Counted from the stretch's first letter, positions 17,665-27,216 are shown. The stretch: 64,000 nucleotides of DNA from an uncultured Paenibacillaceae bacterium (GCA_937874515.1 CALNBV010000130.1:6710-70709); one strand, 5' to 3'. Notes: generated from the letters alone by a model not told the origin. Numbers and translations: made by a program.

Positions 17665-19317
17665 ATGAGAACAATACCTAAGAAAGAAACATTAAAGATA
17701 GAATTTAAAAGTGATAGGAAAAAATTACCAGATAACGACCTAATAGAAGCTGTTGTAGGCATGACTAACACGGATGGTGGGGAATTATATCTTGGTGTAG
17801 AAGATGATGGAACCATAACGGGAGTAAATGATGCACATGATGATGAAATTGGAGTTGCTGCATTGATTGCAAATATGACAGTACCATCGGTTTCCATAAG
17901 GGCTGAAATTATAGATGAAGATAAACCTGTACTTAAACTAGAAATTCCTATTAGTAGAACAATTGTTGCAACTGCTGGCGGAAAAATCCTTAGAAGGAGA
18001 TTAAAGATAGATGGAACACCGGAAAATGTGCCAATGTATCCATTTGAAATCACTAGCCGATTATCAGAGCTAAGCTTACTTGATTTTTCATCCCGTCCGT
18101 TAAATGGTGCTACATTAGATGACTTGGATCCAAACGAAAGAGTGCGTTTAAGAAAGATTATTAAATTTAGAAAAGGTGATAAATCTTTATTAGAACTTAG
18201 TGATGAGGAGTTAGATAAAGCGTTACGGATAGTTAAGGAGGAAAATGGAGTATTACAACCTACGGTTACTGGAATGCTTCTAATTGGAAAAGAGGACAGA
18301 TTAGAGGAATTGATGCCCACAGCTAAAGCTTGTTTTCAGGTATTAGAAGGAACGCAGGTTAGAGTTAATGAACAACTTAACAAACCTTTATTAGCAGTTT
18401 TTGAATTGTTTGAAGAATATTTAAAGGCATGGAACCCGGAAAGAGAGATGGAATATGGTCTATTCAGAGTGCCAATTCCCGAGTTTTCATCTATTGCCTT
18501 TCGTGAGGGACTTGTAAATGCATTTTGTCATAGAGATTATACCATTCTACAGATGGTAAGATTGGTTATCGAAGATGAAGGAATGACTATTAGTAGCCCT
18601 GGTGGATTTATAGAGGGGGTTAATCTTCATAATCTTTTAACGGTTGAACCGCACGGACGGAATCAGGCTTTAGCAGATGCATTAAAAAGAATTGGTTTGG
18701 CAGAGAGAACTGGTCGTGGAATTGATAGGATTTTCGAAGGATCTATTATGTACGGAAGACCTTGGCCGGATTATTCAGAGTCAACAGACAGATATGTTAA
18801 GTTATTTATTCAACGGGCAAAACCAGATTTGGCTTTTACTAAAATGATTTCAAATGAAGAAAACAGAATAGGAAGATCGTTACCTATTTATTCTCTTTTA
18901 ATATTATCGGCTTTACAAAGTGAGAGAAGACTTGATATTCATAGAATGGCCGAAATAATTAATATCAGTGAAAATAGAACTAAATCAAATGTAGAAAAAC
19001 TTGTTGAAAGTGGACTTCTCGAGGCAGTTGGTAATGGAAAATCCAGAGTATATATTTTAAGTGCAAAAGTATATCGAGACAATGATAATGCCGTTGGATA
19101 TGTTAGACAAACTGGGATAGATAGTATAAAATATGAAGAATTGGTACTTAAATTGGCACGGGAACAGAATGGAAGCATTTCTAGGGATAATGTAATTGAA
19201 TTGTTAAATGTATCAGACTCCCAAGCATATAGAATTCTAAAAAAATTAGCTAATACCGGAAAATTAAAATTAGAAGGAAAAGGCCGTGGGTCAAAATATA
19301 AACTGATAAGAAAATAA
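17665..19317 (+). CDS. AlbA_2 (Schlafen-like) ATP-binding transcription regulator
   Basis: A 550-aa protein of the COG2865 type. The N-terminal AlbA_2/Schlafen_AAA_4 domain (about 5-125) has EFKSDRKKLPD and TNTDGGELYLGVEDDG. A GHKL-like ATPase part (about 230-395) has REGLVNAFCHRDYT and ISSPGGFIEGV and ERTGRGIDRI. The C-terminal 150 residues hold two winged helices, ending in a lysine-rich tail. Members are described as predicted transcription regulators; some AlbA_2 proteins occur in defence islands, but none is evident here. ATG 17665 follows AGGGGGTG. Its AT content and Ile/Lys-rich codon use are higher than in the flanking core genes, and matching palindromes bracket it, hinting at transfer. 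Confidence 0.8.
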   Translation: MRTIPKKETLKIEFKSDRKKLPDNDLIEAVVGMTNTDGGELYLGVEDDGTITGVNDAHDDEIGVAALIANMTVPSVSIRAEIIDEDKPVLKLEIPISRTIVATAGGKILRRRLKIDGTPENVPMYPFEITSRLSELSLLDFSSRPLNGATLDDLDPNERVRLRKIIKFRKGDKSLLELSDEELDKALRIVKEENGVLQPTVTGMLLIGKEDRLEELMPTAKACFQVLEGTQVRVNEQLNKPLLAVFELFEEYLKAWNPEREMEYGLFRVPIPEFSSIAFREGLVNAFCHRDYTILQMVRLVIEDEGMTISSPGGFIEGVNLHNLLTVEPHGRNQALADALKRIGLAERTGRGIDRIFEGSIMYGRPWPDYSESTDRYVKLFIQRAKPDLAFTKMISNEENRIGRSLPIYSLLILSALQSERRLDIHRMAEIINISENRTKSNVEKLVESGLLEAVGNGKSRVYILSAKVYRDNDNAVGYVRQTGIDSIKYEELVLKLAREQNGSISRDNVIELLNVSDSQAYRILKKLANTGKLKLEGKGRGSKYKLIRK

Positions 19318-19359
19318 AAATGCGTTTAAAACACACGTGTGTGTTTTAAACGCATTTTT
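19316..19359. terminator. Perfect 21-bp palindrome acting as bidirectional terminator
   Basis: Arms 19316-19336 and 19339-19359 are exactly complementary with only GT between, starting AAAAATGCGTTTAAAACACA and ending in TTTTT. It closes the AlbA_2 gene and, on the other strand, the wal operon after rlmH. Its left arm repeats the left flanking palindrome of the AlbA_2 gene. Confidence 0.8.
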
Positions 19360-19384
19360 ATTTTAAACGAACATTCTAAAAACC

Positions 19385-19864
19385 TCACTTATGATAGGGC
19401 TCCCCCTTAATAATCTTAAACCCCCGATACACTTGCTCAACGAGAATCAAGCGCATCAATTGATGGGGGAATGTCATCTTAGAAAAAGACAGTTTCTCAT
19501 CTGCCCGCTTTAGCACTTGCTCAGACAATCCTAGAGATCCGCCAATCACGAAAGCGACAGAGCTTTTCCCATAGATCGCCCAGGAATCCAGCTTGTCTGC
19601 CAGTCTTTCTGAGGACCACATTTCCCCGTCAATGGCTAACGCTACAACATGCTGGCTATTTTTCAGGCTTGCGAGAATCCGTTCTCCTTCTTTTTCTTTA
19701 ACACGAAGCATATCCCCATCACTTAAGTTTTCCGGAGCCTTCTCATCAGACACTTCAACAATGGTTACTCGGGCATAAGCAGACAACCGTTTCAGATATT
19801 CCTCAATCCCCATCTTTAAATATTTCTCTTTTAACTTACCCACAGCCACAATTGTAATTTGCAT
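19385..19864 (-). CDS. rlmH: 23S rRNA pseudouridine-1915 N3-methyltransferase
   Basis: A 159-aa SPOUT methyltransferase, the usual length of RlmH (YbeA/YydA). It opens with [20 protein letters not shown], has the AdoMet knot [12 protein letters not shown] and ends with [26 protein letters not shown], the highly conserved C-terminus that contacts the modified base. ATG 19864 follows AAGGGTGAAG; eight more in-frame codons upstream are not typical of the family. It is the last gene of the wal operon, as in other Bacillales. Confidence 0.96.
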   Translation of the reverse strand: MQITIVAVGKLKEKYLKMGIEEYLKRLSAYARVTIVEVSDEKAPENLSDGDMLRVKEKEGERILASLKNSQHVVALAIDGEMWSSERLADKLDSWAIYGKSSVAFVIGGSLGLSEQVLKRADEKLSFSKMTFPHQLMRLILVEQVYRGFKIIKGEPYHK

Positions 19865-19909
19865 ATGAAACTTCACCCTTTCCGGCATTTTTCTGACTTT
19901 TTTGTCTAC

Positions 19910-20084
19910 TTATCCACCGAAATAAAAAAGTTATCCACTTTTTGTGGATAACTTAATAAGACCTATCCTCATTTTATTAACGCTTAAATCCCTTTATTAT
20001 GCAAGAAGTTTGCAGATAACCCACATAATCCACATGTTAATTATCCACAGATTTTGCGGAGATATCAACAATTTTTGTGGATAT
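19910..20084. promoter_or_regulatory. DnaA-box cluster between rlmH and the CxxH/CxxC gene
   Basis: Boxes with at most one mismatch to TTATCCACA: 19910-19918, 19931-19939, 19943-19951 (reverse), 20026-20034, 20041-20049 (exact) and 20076-20084 (reverse). The second and third form the hairpin AAGTTATCCAC/GTGGATAACTT. The cluster is 32 kb from oriC, inside an operon gap of about 220 bp. Confidence 0.7.
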
Positions 20085-20085
20085 C

Positions 20086-20265
20086 TTACTTGAACAAAAT
20101 AAATTCAACAGGTTTTTCACAGAGCAGGCAACGGGTTGGCCGTTCCTGATCATCCCCTGTAAATTCAGTGACACGGACAATATTCGGTGCCAGTTCCACT
20201 TCATCTACAAATTCATCAATAACAAATTCTAAATGTTCCATACAGCTTCCTAGAATATAATCCAT
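20086..20265 (-). CDS. CxxH/CxxC small zinc-binding protein (BA_5709 family)
   Basis: A 59-aa protein. MDYILGSCMEHLEFVIDEF supplies the CxxH motif near the start and CLLCEKPVEFILF the CxxC motif near the end, together a likely zinc site. This matches the small family often found between htrA and rlmH in Bacillales; its function is unknown. It starts 3 bases after the htrA stop, with GAGAAGAG as ribosome binding site, so it is translationally coupled to htrA. Confidence 0.85.
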   Translation of the reverse strand: MDYILGSCMEHLEFVIDEFVDEVELAPNIVRVTEFTGDDQERPTRCLLCEKPVEFILFK

Positions 20266-20268
20266 TAC

Positions 20269-21483
20269 TTACTCTTCTCTTTTCTGTAAAGTCATTTTAT
20301 CCGTTTTTAATTTTCCATCCCGATAATATGACACTTGTATTGTGTCACCAATTTTCTTTTTGTAGAGGAATTTCCGCAATTCCAAGGAATTCTCAATGGA
20401 TTGTCCATCTAATTCTACAATAACATCGTATCGTTTTAAACCAATTTTATCTGCAGGTGACCCAGTGGCAACATCTTTAACCACCACACCATTTTTCACT
20501 GAACCTGGTAAGTTTAATGTATCTGACCAATAGGCTTTCGGAATGGATTGCAAATCCACGGATTCTACACCCATATATGGACGTTGCACCTGTTTATAAG
20601 TAATTAAGTCATTGATTACTTTTACCGCATCATCAATAGGAATAGCGAACCCTAGCCCTTCAATCCCAGTTTGCGATATTTTCAAACTATTAATACCTAT
20701 TACTTGTCCGGAAATATTCACTAATGCCCCGCCGCTATTCCCAGGGTTAATGGCAGCATCTGTCTGTAAAACATTTAATTCATAGTCATCCCGTCCATCG
20801 TTATTCACATCAATAGGAATGCTTCGATCAACAGAGCTGATTATTCCCTGGGTCACTGTCCGAGAAAATTTTAACCCTAATGGATTCCCTATCGCAATTG
20901 CGGGCTCTCCTGCCTTCAAGCTTGCAGAGGTGCCAAATTCAGCAACGCTATCTATTTTTGAGCTATCGACTTCAAGAACAGCCAGGTCTGAAAGAGCATC
21001 CGCTCCAATGACTGTTGCTTTAATTCGGTCACCCGAATGAAGGGACACTTCTATTGCATTAGCCCCACTGATTACGTGATTATTGGTTACAATGTATGCT
21101 TTACTCCCGGTTTTTTTGAAAATAATCCCTGAGCCTGTTCCCTTATCCACAGATTCAGTTGCTCCTAAAAAAGATCCGCTTTTTTGGATATTAACAACCC
21201 CAACGACTGCATTCTCCACTTTTGTTACAGCCTTTGTAATGGCCGTCTCCACATTGACATTATAGTTGCTAATTGGCACGTTGGACCTATTTCCTGTAGC
21301 AATGGTTTCAGGCATTGCCGTCGTTGCCCATCCGGGAAAATACCCTGTTCGAATAAGAAATGGAACCGCCATTAAAGCAATAATTGCCCCTACCAACCCT
21401 GATGCGATTGCTGTAATGAGAAAAGGTTTCTTCCCATGGTCTTTCCTTTTAGTTGTAATATACTCTTCTTGTTTTAAATCCAT
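20269..21483 (-). CDS. htrA: HtrA-type membrane serine protease with PDZ domain
   Basis: A 404-aa DegP/HtrA protease, the YycK/HtrC type of the wal operon. A basic start and one membrane segment (about 21-45) anchor it with the protease outside. The trypsin-like domain (about 80-275) has the triad His136 (NNHVISG), Asp166 (SDLAVL) and Ser250 (NPGNSGGAL). One PDZ domain follows (about 295-395; GSPADKIGLKRYDVI). It should degrade or refold misfolded exported proteins. ATG 21483 follows AAGGAGC. A small convergent gene separates it from walJ, so it may have its own promoter. Confidence 0.93.
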   Translation of the reverse strand: MDLKQEEYITTKRKDHGKKPFLITAIASGLVGAIIALMAVPFLIRTGYFPGWATTAMPETIATGNRSNVPISNYNVNVETAITKAVTKVENAVVGVVNIQKSGSFLGATESVDKGTGSGIIFKKTGSKAYIVTNNHVISGANAIEVSLHSGDRIKATVIGADALSDLAVLEVDSSKIDSVAEFGTSASLKAGEPAIAIGNPLGLKFSRTVTQGIISSVDRSIPIDVNNDGRDDYELNVLQTDAAINPGNSGGALVNISGQVIGINSLKISQTGIEGLGFAIPIDDAVKVINDLITYKQVQRPYMGVESVDLQSIPKAYWSDTLNLPGSVKNGVVVKDVATGSPADKIGLKRYDVIVELDGQSIENSLELRKFLYKKKIGDTIQVSYYRDGKLKTDKMTLQKREE

Positions 21484-21595
21484 ATTGAAAAGCTCCTTTC
21501 CTTCTTTATAATCGGGACTAAAAAACCGTAAGAAAGGTTACAATTCTAGTATTACTTTTAATTCTAAAAATAAAATGAAAAGGAGTCTATTTTTT

Positions 21596-21787
21596 ATGAA
21601 TAGGCGTTTATCCCCAATGTCAGAAGTAAATATGATGGCCAGTCTGGCAGATTTAAAAGAAGTAGATTACCAAAATACCTTACTTCTTACCGCTTTAATT
21701 GATCTTCTTATAGAAAAAAACGTGCTGACCCAGAGAGACCTTGTAGAAAAAATAAAGCAGCTGGACCAATTTCCTACTTCCTTTTAA
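21596..21787 (+). CDS. Small hypothetical protein inside the wal operon, opposite strand
   Basis: A 63-aa protein, MNRRLSPMSEVNMMASLADL at the start, mostly helical and acidic, with no signal or membrane segment. No family recognised; LIEKNVLTQRDLVEKIKQL resembles short helical modules of enzyme subunits but is too brief to assign. ATG 21596 follows AAAAGGAGT at 10 bases. It reads against the wal operon and its end overlaps walJ by 14 bases tail to tail. Confidence 0.6.
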   Translation: MNRRLSPMSEVNMMASLADLKEVDYQNTLLLTALIDLLIEKNVLTQRDLVEKIKQLDQFPTSF

Positions 21788-22571
21788 TTTCCTTAATTCT
21801 TGTAGGTTGAATGGGGGAGGTATCCATTAGTTTAAACTCTTCCCCATCTTTCCATCCTTCCTCTTCAAGAATGTTTTTCACCGTTAAACGAGCCAACTCT
21901 GTCATGTTATTTTCTTTGCTTAAATGTGCAAGGTAGATCCATTCTCCTCGCCCCTCTACTACATCTAGCAAAGCTTCCCCTGAAGATTCATTGGATAAGT
22001 GGCCTACATCGCTTAAAATTCTCCGTTTTGTACCCCAGGGATAACTGCAGGTACGCAACATTTCCACATCGTGGTTTGCTTCAAATATATAGGCTTCAGA
22101 ACCTTTTATTGTTTCTTTTATTTTCTGGCTTACATAGCCCAAATCCGTAGTAAAACTTACTTTACACTCATCTTCAAAAAAACAAAAACCCATGGATTGT
22201 ACAGCATCATGAGAGGTTCCGAAGGTTTCAATGGTTAAGTCATCTAATTGCAACACGTCACCAATTTCGAGAAAACGGCGCTGGTCGTCCATAATGTTTC
22301 CTATTTGTTTATCTAATTCTTCCCATGTTTTCTCATTTGCAAATACAGGCAATTGATACCTTCGAGCCATGACACCCACACCACGAACATGATCAGAATG
22401 TTCATGAGTAATTAAGATTCCATCAAGATCACGAGCCGATTTACCGATTTGTTCTAATAATCCTTCAATCTGTTTTCCGCTGAGCCCGGCATCTACTAAA
22501 AGACGGGTTTCATCGGATTCAATATAGAAGGCATTTCCCGTACTCCCGCTTGCCAGTACACTAAATTTCAT
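21774..22571 (-). CDS. walJ: Metallo-beta-lactamase fold hydrolase WalJ (YycJ)
   Basis: A 265-aa MBL-fold protein with metal motif THEHSDHVRG (about 55-64) and further ligands in TTDLGYV and HLSNESS. This is YycJ/WalJ, a conserved wal-operon member described as a 5'-3' DNA exonuclease with a role in mismatch repair and in linking division with replication. ATG 22571 follows AAGGAGACG. It lies downstream of walI on the same strand. Confidence 0.93.
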   Translation of the reverse strand: MKFSVLASGSTGNAFYIESDETRLLVDAGLSGKQIEGLLEQIGKSARDLDGILITHEHSDHVRGVGVMARRYQLPVFANEKTWEELDKQIGNIMDDQRRFLEIGDVLQLDDLTIETFGTSHDAVQSMGFCFFEDECKVSFTTDLGYVSQKIKETIKGSEAYIFEANHDVEMLRTCSYPWGTKRRILSDVGHLSNESSGEALLDVVEGRGEWIYLAHLSKENNMTELARLTVKNILEEEGWKDGEEFKLMDTSPIQPTRIKEIKRK

Positions 22572-22626
22572 GATTTGCTCGTCTCCTTTGTCTTGCTAAA
22601 ACCTAACCATAATTATTAAAGATATT

Positions 22627-23373
22627 TCATTTTTTTTCAAGGGGAGAAGAACCTTCAATGGCTCCGTTAATTCCATTGATATAATGAATTTGGTCACTAT
22701 GAACCACTCGCCAAACAGGAACAAACACTTGAATTTTCCCTGGGGTTTCTTGTGCATAGTACCCCGGGGTAATGGATGATATGGTTTCCCCAAATCGAAT
22801 ATATCCATTATCAACCAGCGTACGCAACGCTGTTAAAGCAGAAATCATGGGATGGTTTAACCCTTGCTTCGTTTCCTTCACATATCGCTGTTTATATCCC
22901 TTTATTTCTTCATTTTCTATCGCTAACTCCAGGAACCCATTAAACACAGGACGATCATGAATCACTTGTGAATAACGATATACCCTTTCCATTGTTAAGC
23001 TTTTTTCAAAACGATATTCCTCTATAAAGGGTGCATCAATCTTTTCCTTTGTTAAATAGGAGACAGGAGCAATAAATCTCACTTCAATTCCCTTCTCAAT
23101 CCCTGATACAATCCTGGCATCAGTAGATGGAAAAAGAGGGAGAAGATCTACATAATAGCCACTGACATAGGACATGATCGGGTTCTCCTTAGGAAGAGGG
23201 GATTCCAGAGTAATGTTGCGGGAACTAAGCAGTTCTTCAAAACTAGAGGGCACTAAATAGCCGCTGGGTAAAGGACCTCCCCCCAGATAACGACTGTAAA
23301 CCTGGTATCCCAGAAAACAATTCAATAAGAAAAAAGAAACAATAAGAATATTCTTTGCTTTGCCCCAATCCAT
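22627..23373 (-). CDS. walI: WalK regulatory membrane protein WalI (YycI)
   Basis: A 248-aa protein with one N-terminal membrane anchor (about 8-27; NILIVSFFLLNCFLGYQVY) preceded by MDWGKAK, and an extracellular domain ending in GAIEGSSPLEKK. This is the YycI family, which with YycH forms a membrane complex with WalK and restrains its kinase activity. It starts 2 bases after the walH stop; GGAGGG precedes ATG 23373. Confidence 0.92.
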   Translation of the reverse strand: MDWGKAKNILIVSFFLLNCFLGYQVYSRYLGGGPLPSGYLVPSSFEELLSSRNITLESPLPKENPIMSYVSGYYVDLLPLFPSTDARIVSGIEKGIEVRFIAPVSYLTKEKIDAPFIEEYRFEKSLTMERVYRYSQVIHDRPVFNGFLELAIENEEIKGYKQRYVKETKQGLNHPMISALTALRTLVDNGYIRFGETISSITPGYYAQETPGKIQVFVPVWRVVHSDQIHYINGINGAIEGSSPLEKK

Positions 23374-23375
23374 TT

Positions 23376-24713
23376 TTATTTCCCTCCTTCAATCCCGTTT
23401 GGCGGAACTGATGCCGGAATCAATACTGGGAAAGAAGATTCTTCCTGTCGTATCACCCACACAGGAACCATTTCCATATAATCATTATGAATCAAGGTCT
23501 GATACCCCAATTCAACGCCTGCCAATTTTTTGTCCAGATTTTCTTTCTTTAAGGTTTCCATGAGTTCACTACTGGATTGTATGGTGACAGGCACTTTCTC
23601 AAAATAAGTGTCCAAATAGAATAAGGGCCTTTTAAACGCTGTTATCTTTCCAAAATCACTTCGTATATAGATCTGGTGGGTACCTGTTTCGCCGTAAAGA
23701 GGGAACGAGCCCACTCTTTCTCTAAACACATAGTTGTTTTGTTCCCTTTTCTCCAATTCATAATCTCCACCAAATCCCCCATGGTCATTAATAAAAGATA
23801 CAATTTCTTGTAAAATGGCCAGTTCATCTAAGGGAGAATTCTCATCATTTATGGGTGCTGGAGCAAAGTAATCAAAATACCTTAAGGAATTGGGAATTTT
23901 TAAAACCCGCATTCCATCGGTATAATATAAAGTTCCGTCTTTTTCTACTACTTGATGGGTCACTCCCGGATCGCCAAAAAGAAATTTAACCCCTTGTTGT
24001 GGAGTAATGGGAATAAAAAAGTATTTATAACTTGATAATTCCTGTTGATCCCTGGGAATATAGGTTATTTCTTTATAAACTTTATTTACCCTTTTCTCAG
24101 TAACCCTCTCTATTGCATGGTAAGAGGGAAGATTCCAATCCTTCTCAAATGAGAAATAATACTTATTCAAATTCGTAAGAGTGATATTTGAGCTAGCTAA
24201 AACAACCCGTTTTTCTTTATCCGATAAAAATAATGCGTTGGTTGTGTTGGTTTGAGCATTTACATAAATCCAAATTCGGCTAATTTCATTAACATAATTA
24301 GATAAACCTACCGCACTAAAAAGTGAAGGGAGGAGTTCAACAGAAGTAGAAAGGGGGAGCTGTACTTCCATCCCTTTTTTGTGATTGACTAATTCTGTCC
24401 ATTGTTCATTCGTAAATTGAACCAGGGAAAACTTTGTGAAATTCCAATGGCTTATATCTTTTTTCACACTTTGATAAACAGCACTTTCCGGAAGTGCGCA
24501 GGTATGTTGTCCATTTCCATGATGAAATAGGACCTTTGTGGGTTGCAGAAGGTCTGGCAATTGCAATACCTTGCCAATCTGTATATTTTCATTGTTATTC
24601 TTAAAAGAACCACCTTCAATAATCCCCGTTTGTTTAAACCAGAGAACACTAGAAAGAAGCAGGCTATTAAGGACCAGGATAAAGAGAAAAGCAGTTTTAA
24701 GCTTTTCAAACAT
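23376..24713 (-). CDS. walH: WalK regulatory membrane protein WalH (YycH)
   Basis: A 445-aa protein with a single N-terminal membrane segment (about 5-25; KTAFLFILVLNSLLLSSVLWF) and a large extracellular part, as in YycH. With WalI it controls WalK. The chosen ATG 24713 follows AGGAGG at 9 bases and overlaps the end of walK by 8 bases; an ATG 6 bases earlier is too close to the site. It lies between walK and walI in the standard order. Confidence 0.92.
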   Translation of the reverse strand: MFEKLKTAFLFILVLNSLLLSSVLWFKQTGIIEGGSFKNNNENIQIGKVLQLPDLLQPTKVLFHHGNGQHTCALPESAVYQSVKKDISHWNFTKFSLVQFTNEQWTELVNHKKGMEVQLPLSTSVELLPSLFSAVGLSNYVNEISRIWIYVNAQTNTTNALFLSDKEKRVVLASSNITLTNLNKYYFSFEKDWNLPSYHAIERVTEKRVNKVYKEITYIPRDQQELSSYKYFFIPITPQQGVKFLFGDPGVTHQVVEKDGTLYYTDGMRVLKIPNSLRYFDYFAPAPINDENSPLDELAILQEIVSFINDHGGFGGDYELEKREQNNYVFRERVGSFPLYGETGTHQIYIRSDFGKITAFKRPLFYLDTYFEKVPVTIQSSSELMETLKKENLDKKLAGVELGYQTLIHNDYMEMVPVWVIRQEESSFPVLIPASVPPNGIEGGK

Positions 24714-26502
24714 CCTCATCCACCTCCTCACAAACTTCACATAGGGGAAGGGTGAAAATTACCTTTGTCCCTTTTTGCCATTCACTTTCAATATTGATAT
24801 TCCCTCCATGGGCCAGGATAATTTGCCGGGCAATGGATAAACCCAGGCCTGTGCCACCCATTGCCCTGCTTCTCGCTTTATCAACCCGATAAAACCGTTC
24901 AAATATCCTTGCTAAATCACGATGGGGGATACCCATCCCCTGATCGATTACTTCAATACAGACCCACTTTTCATCTTTTTTCATGGCCCGAACCAGAATC
25001 TGCGTTCCCTCATTTGAATATTTAAAGGCATTAGAAAGAAGATTATCTAACACTTGAATAATCCCATCTTTGTCCACCCAAATCAACAAAGGTTCACCAG
25101 GCAATTCAAGATCTAGTTGGATATTTTGCTGTTTACTCTGAACTAGAAACCGTTCCTGCAAATCTTTTAAAACTAAATCTAACCGAATCGCCCGTAAATC
25201 CAGGGAATGTTGCCCCGCATCAAACCTGGATAGTTGCAACAGGTCATTCACAAGACGGGTCATACGGTCTGTTTCCCGGGTAAGTACCCCGAGGAAACGG
25301 TATGCAATTTCCCGTTCTTCCACCGCTCCCTCTAATAAAGCTTCAATATAACTTTTAAATGTTGTAAGAGGGGTGCGCAATTCATGGGAAACGTTCGCTA
25401 CAAATTCCTTCCTCTCTTGTTCTAGGGCTTCATCCTCCGTTACATCGTGGAGAACGGCAACAATTCCTTTTCCTTTTCCCTCCTGGCTTGCAATGGAGGA
25501 AAACTTCATCCGAATCAGGCGGAACTCTCCATCCACTTCCTTTTCATAAAGCAAATTGCCATTCTCATCTACCTTAGATAAATCAATGTAGTCCGTAAGC
25601 TTTTTCCCTGTGATTTCTTCCTTTTCTTCCCCAATCATAAATCGGGCAGGGTCATTAATGAGAATAATGGTTTGTTCCCGGTCAGTAGCAATGACACCAT
25701 CACTCATATTCATAAGAATCGAAGATAGTTTTTCTCTCTCCTCTTCATTCTCTTCCAATGCAGTTTTTAACCGTTCTGATAAGTAATTAAACGCCAGAGC
25801 TAATCGTCCAATTTCATCTTTAGAATAGATTCTTACTCTGCCGTTAAAATTCCCATTGGCCATTTGGGTTACTTGCCTGGTGATTTCCTTTACAGGGGTT
25901 GTAATGGTTCGCGCTAAAATAACACCCAATCCAACGGTTAAAAGCAATGCTATGGCGGTTCCAGTAGCCAGGATATCAATAATTTGCCGAATGGTACGGT
26001 ACATCTCTTCCATAGAGGCAATGAGGAACAATGCTCCTAGTACCTGTCCATCTTTTTTGATGGGCACTGCCAGCATTTTGACACGTTTTCCCGACTGGGG
26101 ATCATACTGGATGGATTCACTGCGGGTTCCCATTAAAGCTACATTGATTTCTGGACGGGAATTTTTTTGCCCAAGCAACCCTCTATTTTCCTCTGTGGTA
26201 ACAAGGACAATGCCATTGGAATCGATTACTTGAACATCCGCTTCCCGTAAAGTAAAAAGGTTTTGCACCAAATCGCCCATTTTATCTACAGAGGTGCTCT
26301 GGCGGTCTTCTAAATATTGCTCAACATTTACTGCCAGCAAATTAGCCTGGGCATTTAATGTTTCTGTAAAGTTATTTGTATAGTAGGATTCAGCAGCCCT
26401 TATAAAATAAGCGCTAATGACCTGCATGGCAATTAAAATTAAAAGCAGATAAAGAACAACAACTTTCCATTGTATTGTCTGAAGAAAACGTAAGGGGCCC
26501 AT
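24706..26502 (-). CDS. walK: Essential cell-wall sensor histidine kinase WalK (YycG)
   Basis: A 598-aa kinase: membrane segment 1 (about 13-33), extracellular Cache-type sensor (35-178), membrane segment 2 (180-200), HAMP (about 200-250), PAS (about 255-355), HisKA with His373 (VANVSHELRTPLT) and HATPase (about 480-590; DQGMGIP, GGTGLGLSIA). It senses cell-wall synthesis state and phosphorylates WalR. ATG follows GAGGAG and begins 6 bases after walR. Length matches B. subtilis YycG (611 aa). Confidence 0.96.
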   Translation of the reverse strand: MGPLRFLQTIQWKVVVLYLLLILIAMQVISAYFIRAAESYYTNNFTETLNAQANLLAVNVEQYLEDRQSTSVDKMGDLVQNLFTLREADVQVIDSNGIVLVTTEENRGLLGQKNSRPEINVALMGTRSESIQYDPQSGKRVKMLAVPIKKDGQVLGALFLIASMEEMYRTIRQIIDILATGTAIALLLTVGLGVILARTITTPVKEITRQVTQMANGNFNGRVRIYSKDEIGRLALAFNYLSERLKTALEENEEEREKLSSILMNMSDGVIATDREQTIILINDPARFMIGEEKEEITGKKLTDYIDLSKVDENGNLLYEKEVDGEFRLIRMKFSSIASQEGKGKGIVAVLHDVTEDEALEQERKEFVANVSHELRTPLTTFKSYIEALLEGAVEEREIAYRFLGVLTRETDRMTRLVNDLLQLSRFDAGQHSLDLRAIRLDLVLKDLQERFLVQSKQQNIQLDLELPGEPLLIWVDKDGIIQVLDNLLSNAFKYSNEGTQILVRAMKKDEKWVCIEVIDQGMGIPHRDLARIFERFYRVDKARSRAMGGTGLGLSIARQIILAHGGNINIESEWQKGTKVIFTLPLCEVCEEVDEDV

Positions 26503-26508
26503 ATGTTG

Positions 26509-27216
26509 TTACTCCTCATAAGGATCTTTCATAACATACCCTAACCCGCGACGAGTCACGATATATTGGGGGTTACTGGGGTCATCTTCTACTTTTTCCC
26601 GTAATCTGCGAATCGTTACATCTACTGTCCTGGCATCTCCAAAATAATCAAACCCCCAGACTGATTGTAAAAGATGTTCCCGGGTCAGCACTTGATTGCT
26701 ATTTTGCGCTAAATAGAGAAGAAGTTCTAATTCCCGATGGGTAATTTCAATAGGTTGACCATTTTTTTCAACAGTATAGAATTTTTTATGAATGACCAGT
26801 TTCCCAATTTCAATTTTGTCCTTCTCGTCTGTTTCCCTTGAAATGCCTGTGGCTTTTTTCCTTCTTAACTGTACTTTTACCCTGGCTAATAATTCTCTCG
26901 TACCAAAAGGTTTGGTCACATAATCATCTGCGCCAAATTCAAGGCCTAAAACTTTATCTATTTCACTATCCTTCGCAGTTAACATGATAATAGGTACTTC
27001 AGATGTTTGGCGAATGGTTCTGCACACTTCCATTCCATCTTTTTTAGGCAGCATAATATCTAAAAGGATTAAATCTGGGGTTTCCTTATTGGCAAGAAGG
27101 ATTGCCTCATCACCATCATAGGCGCAAACCACTTCATAGCCTTCTTTTTCTAACGTAAATTGTAAAATATCTGCAATAGGTTTCTCGTCATCGACTACAA
27201 GTATTTTTTGTTTCAA
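26509..27216 (-). CDS. walR: Essential response regulator WalR (YycF)
   Basis: A 235-aa OmpR-family regulator: receiver domain 1-120 with phospho-acceptor Asp53 (LILLDIMLP) and Lys in VTKPF, then a winged-helix DNA-binding domain (about 135-232; [17 protein letters not shown]). It controls autolysin and cell-wall hydrolase genes by binding paired TGTWAH sites. First gene of the operon; its promoter must lie in 27217-27350. Confidence 0.96.
   Translation of the reverse strand: MKQKILVVDDEKPIADILQFTLEKEGYEVVCAYDGDEAILLANKETPDLILLDIMLPKKDGMEVCRTIRQTSEVPIIMLTAKDSEIDKVLGLEFGADDYVTKPFGTRELLARVKVQLRRKKATGISRETDEKDKIEIGKLVIHKKFYTVEKNGQPIEITHRELELLLYLAQNSNQVLTREHLLQSVWGFDYFGDARTVDVTIRRLREKVEDDPSNPQYIVTRRGLGYVMKDPYEE

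Noticed and set aside
17589..18320. 243-codon frame antisense to the AlbA_2 gene
   Set aside because: Ser/Leu-rich shadow caused by codon bias of the real gene on the plus strand.
25270..25290. Noc-binding-like TTTCCCGGG inside walK
   Set aside because: Three mismatches to the 14-bp Noc site ATTTCCCGGGAAAT, and it is coding sequence.
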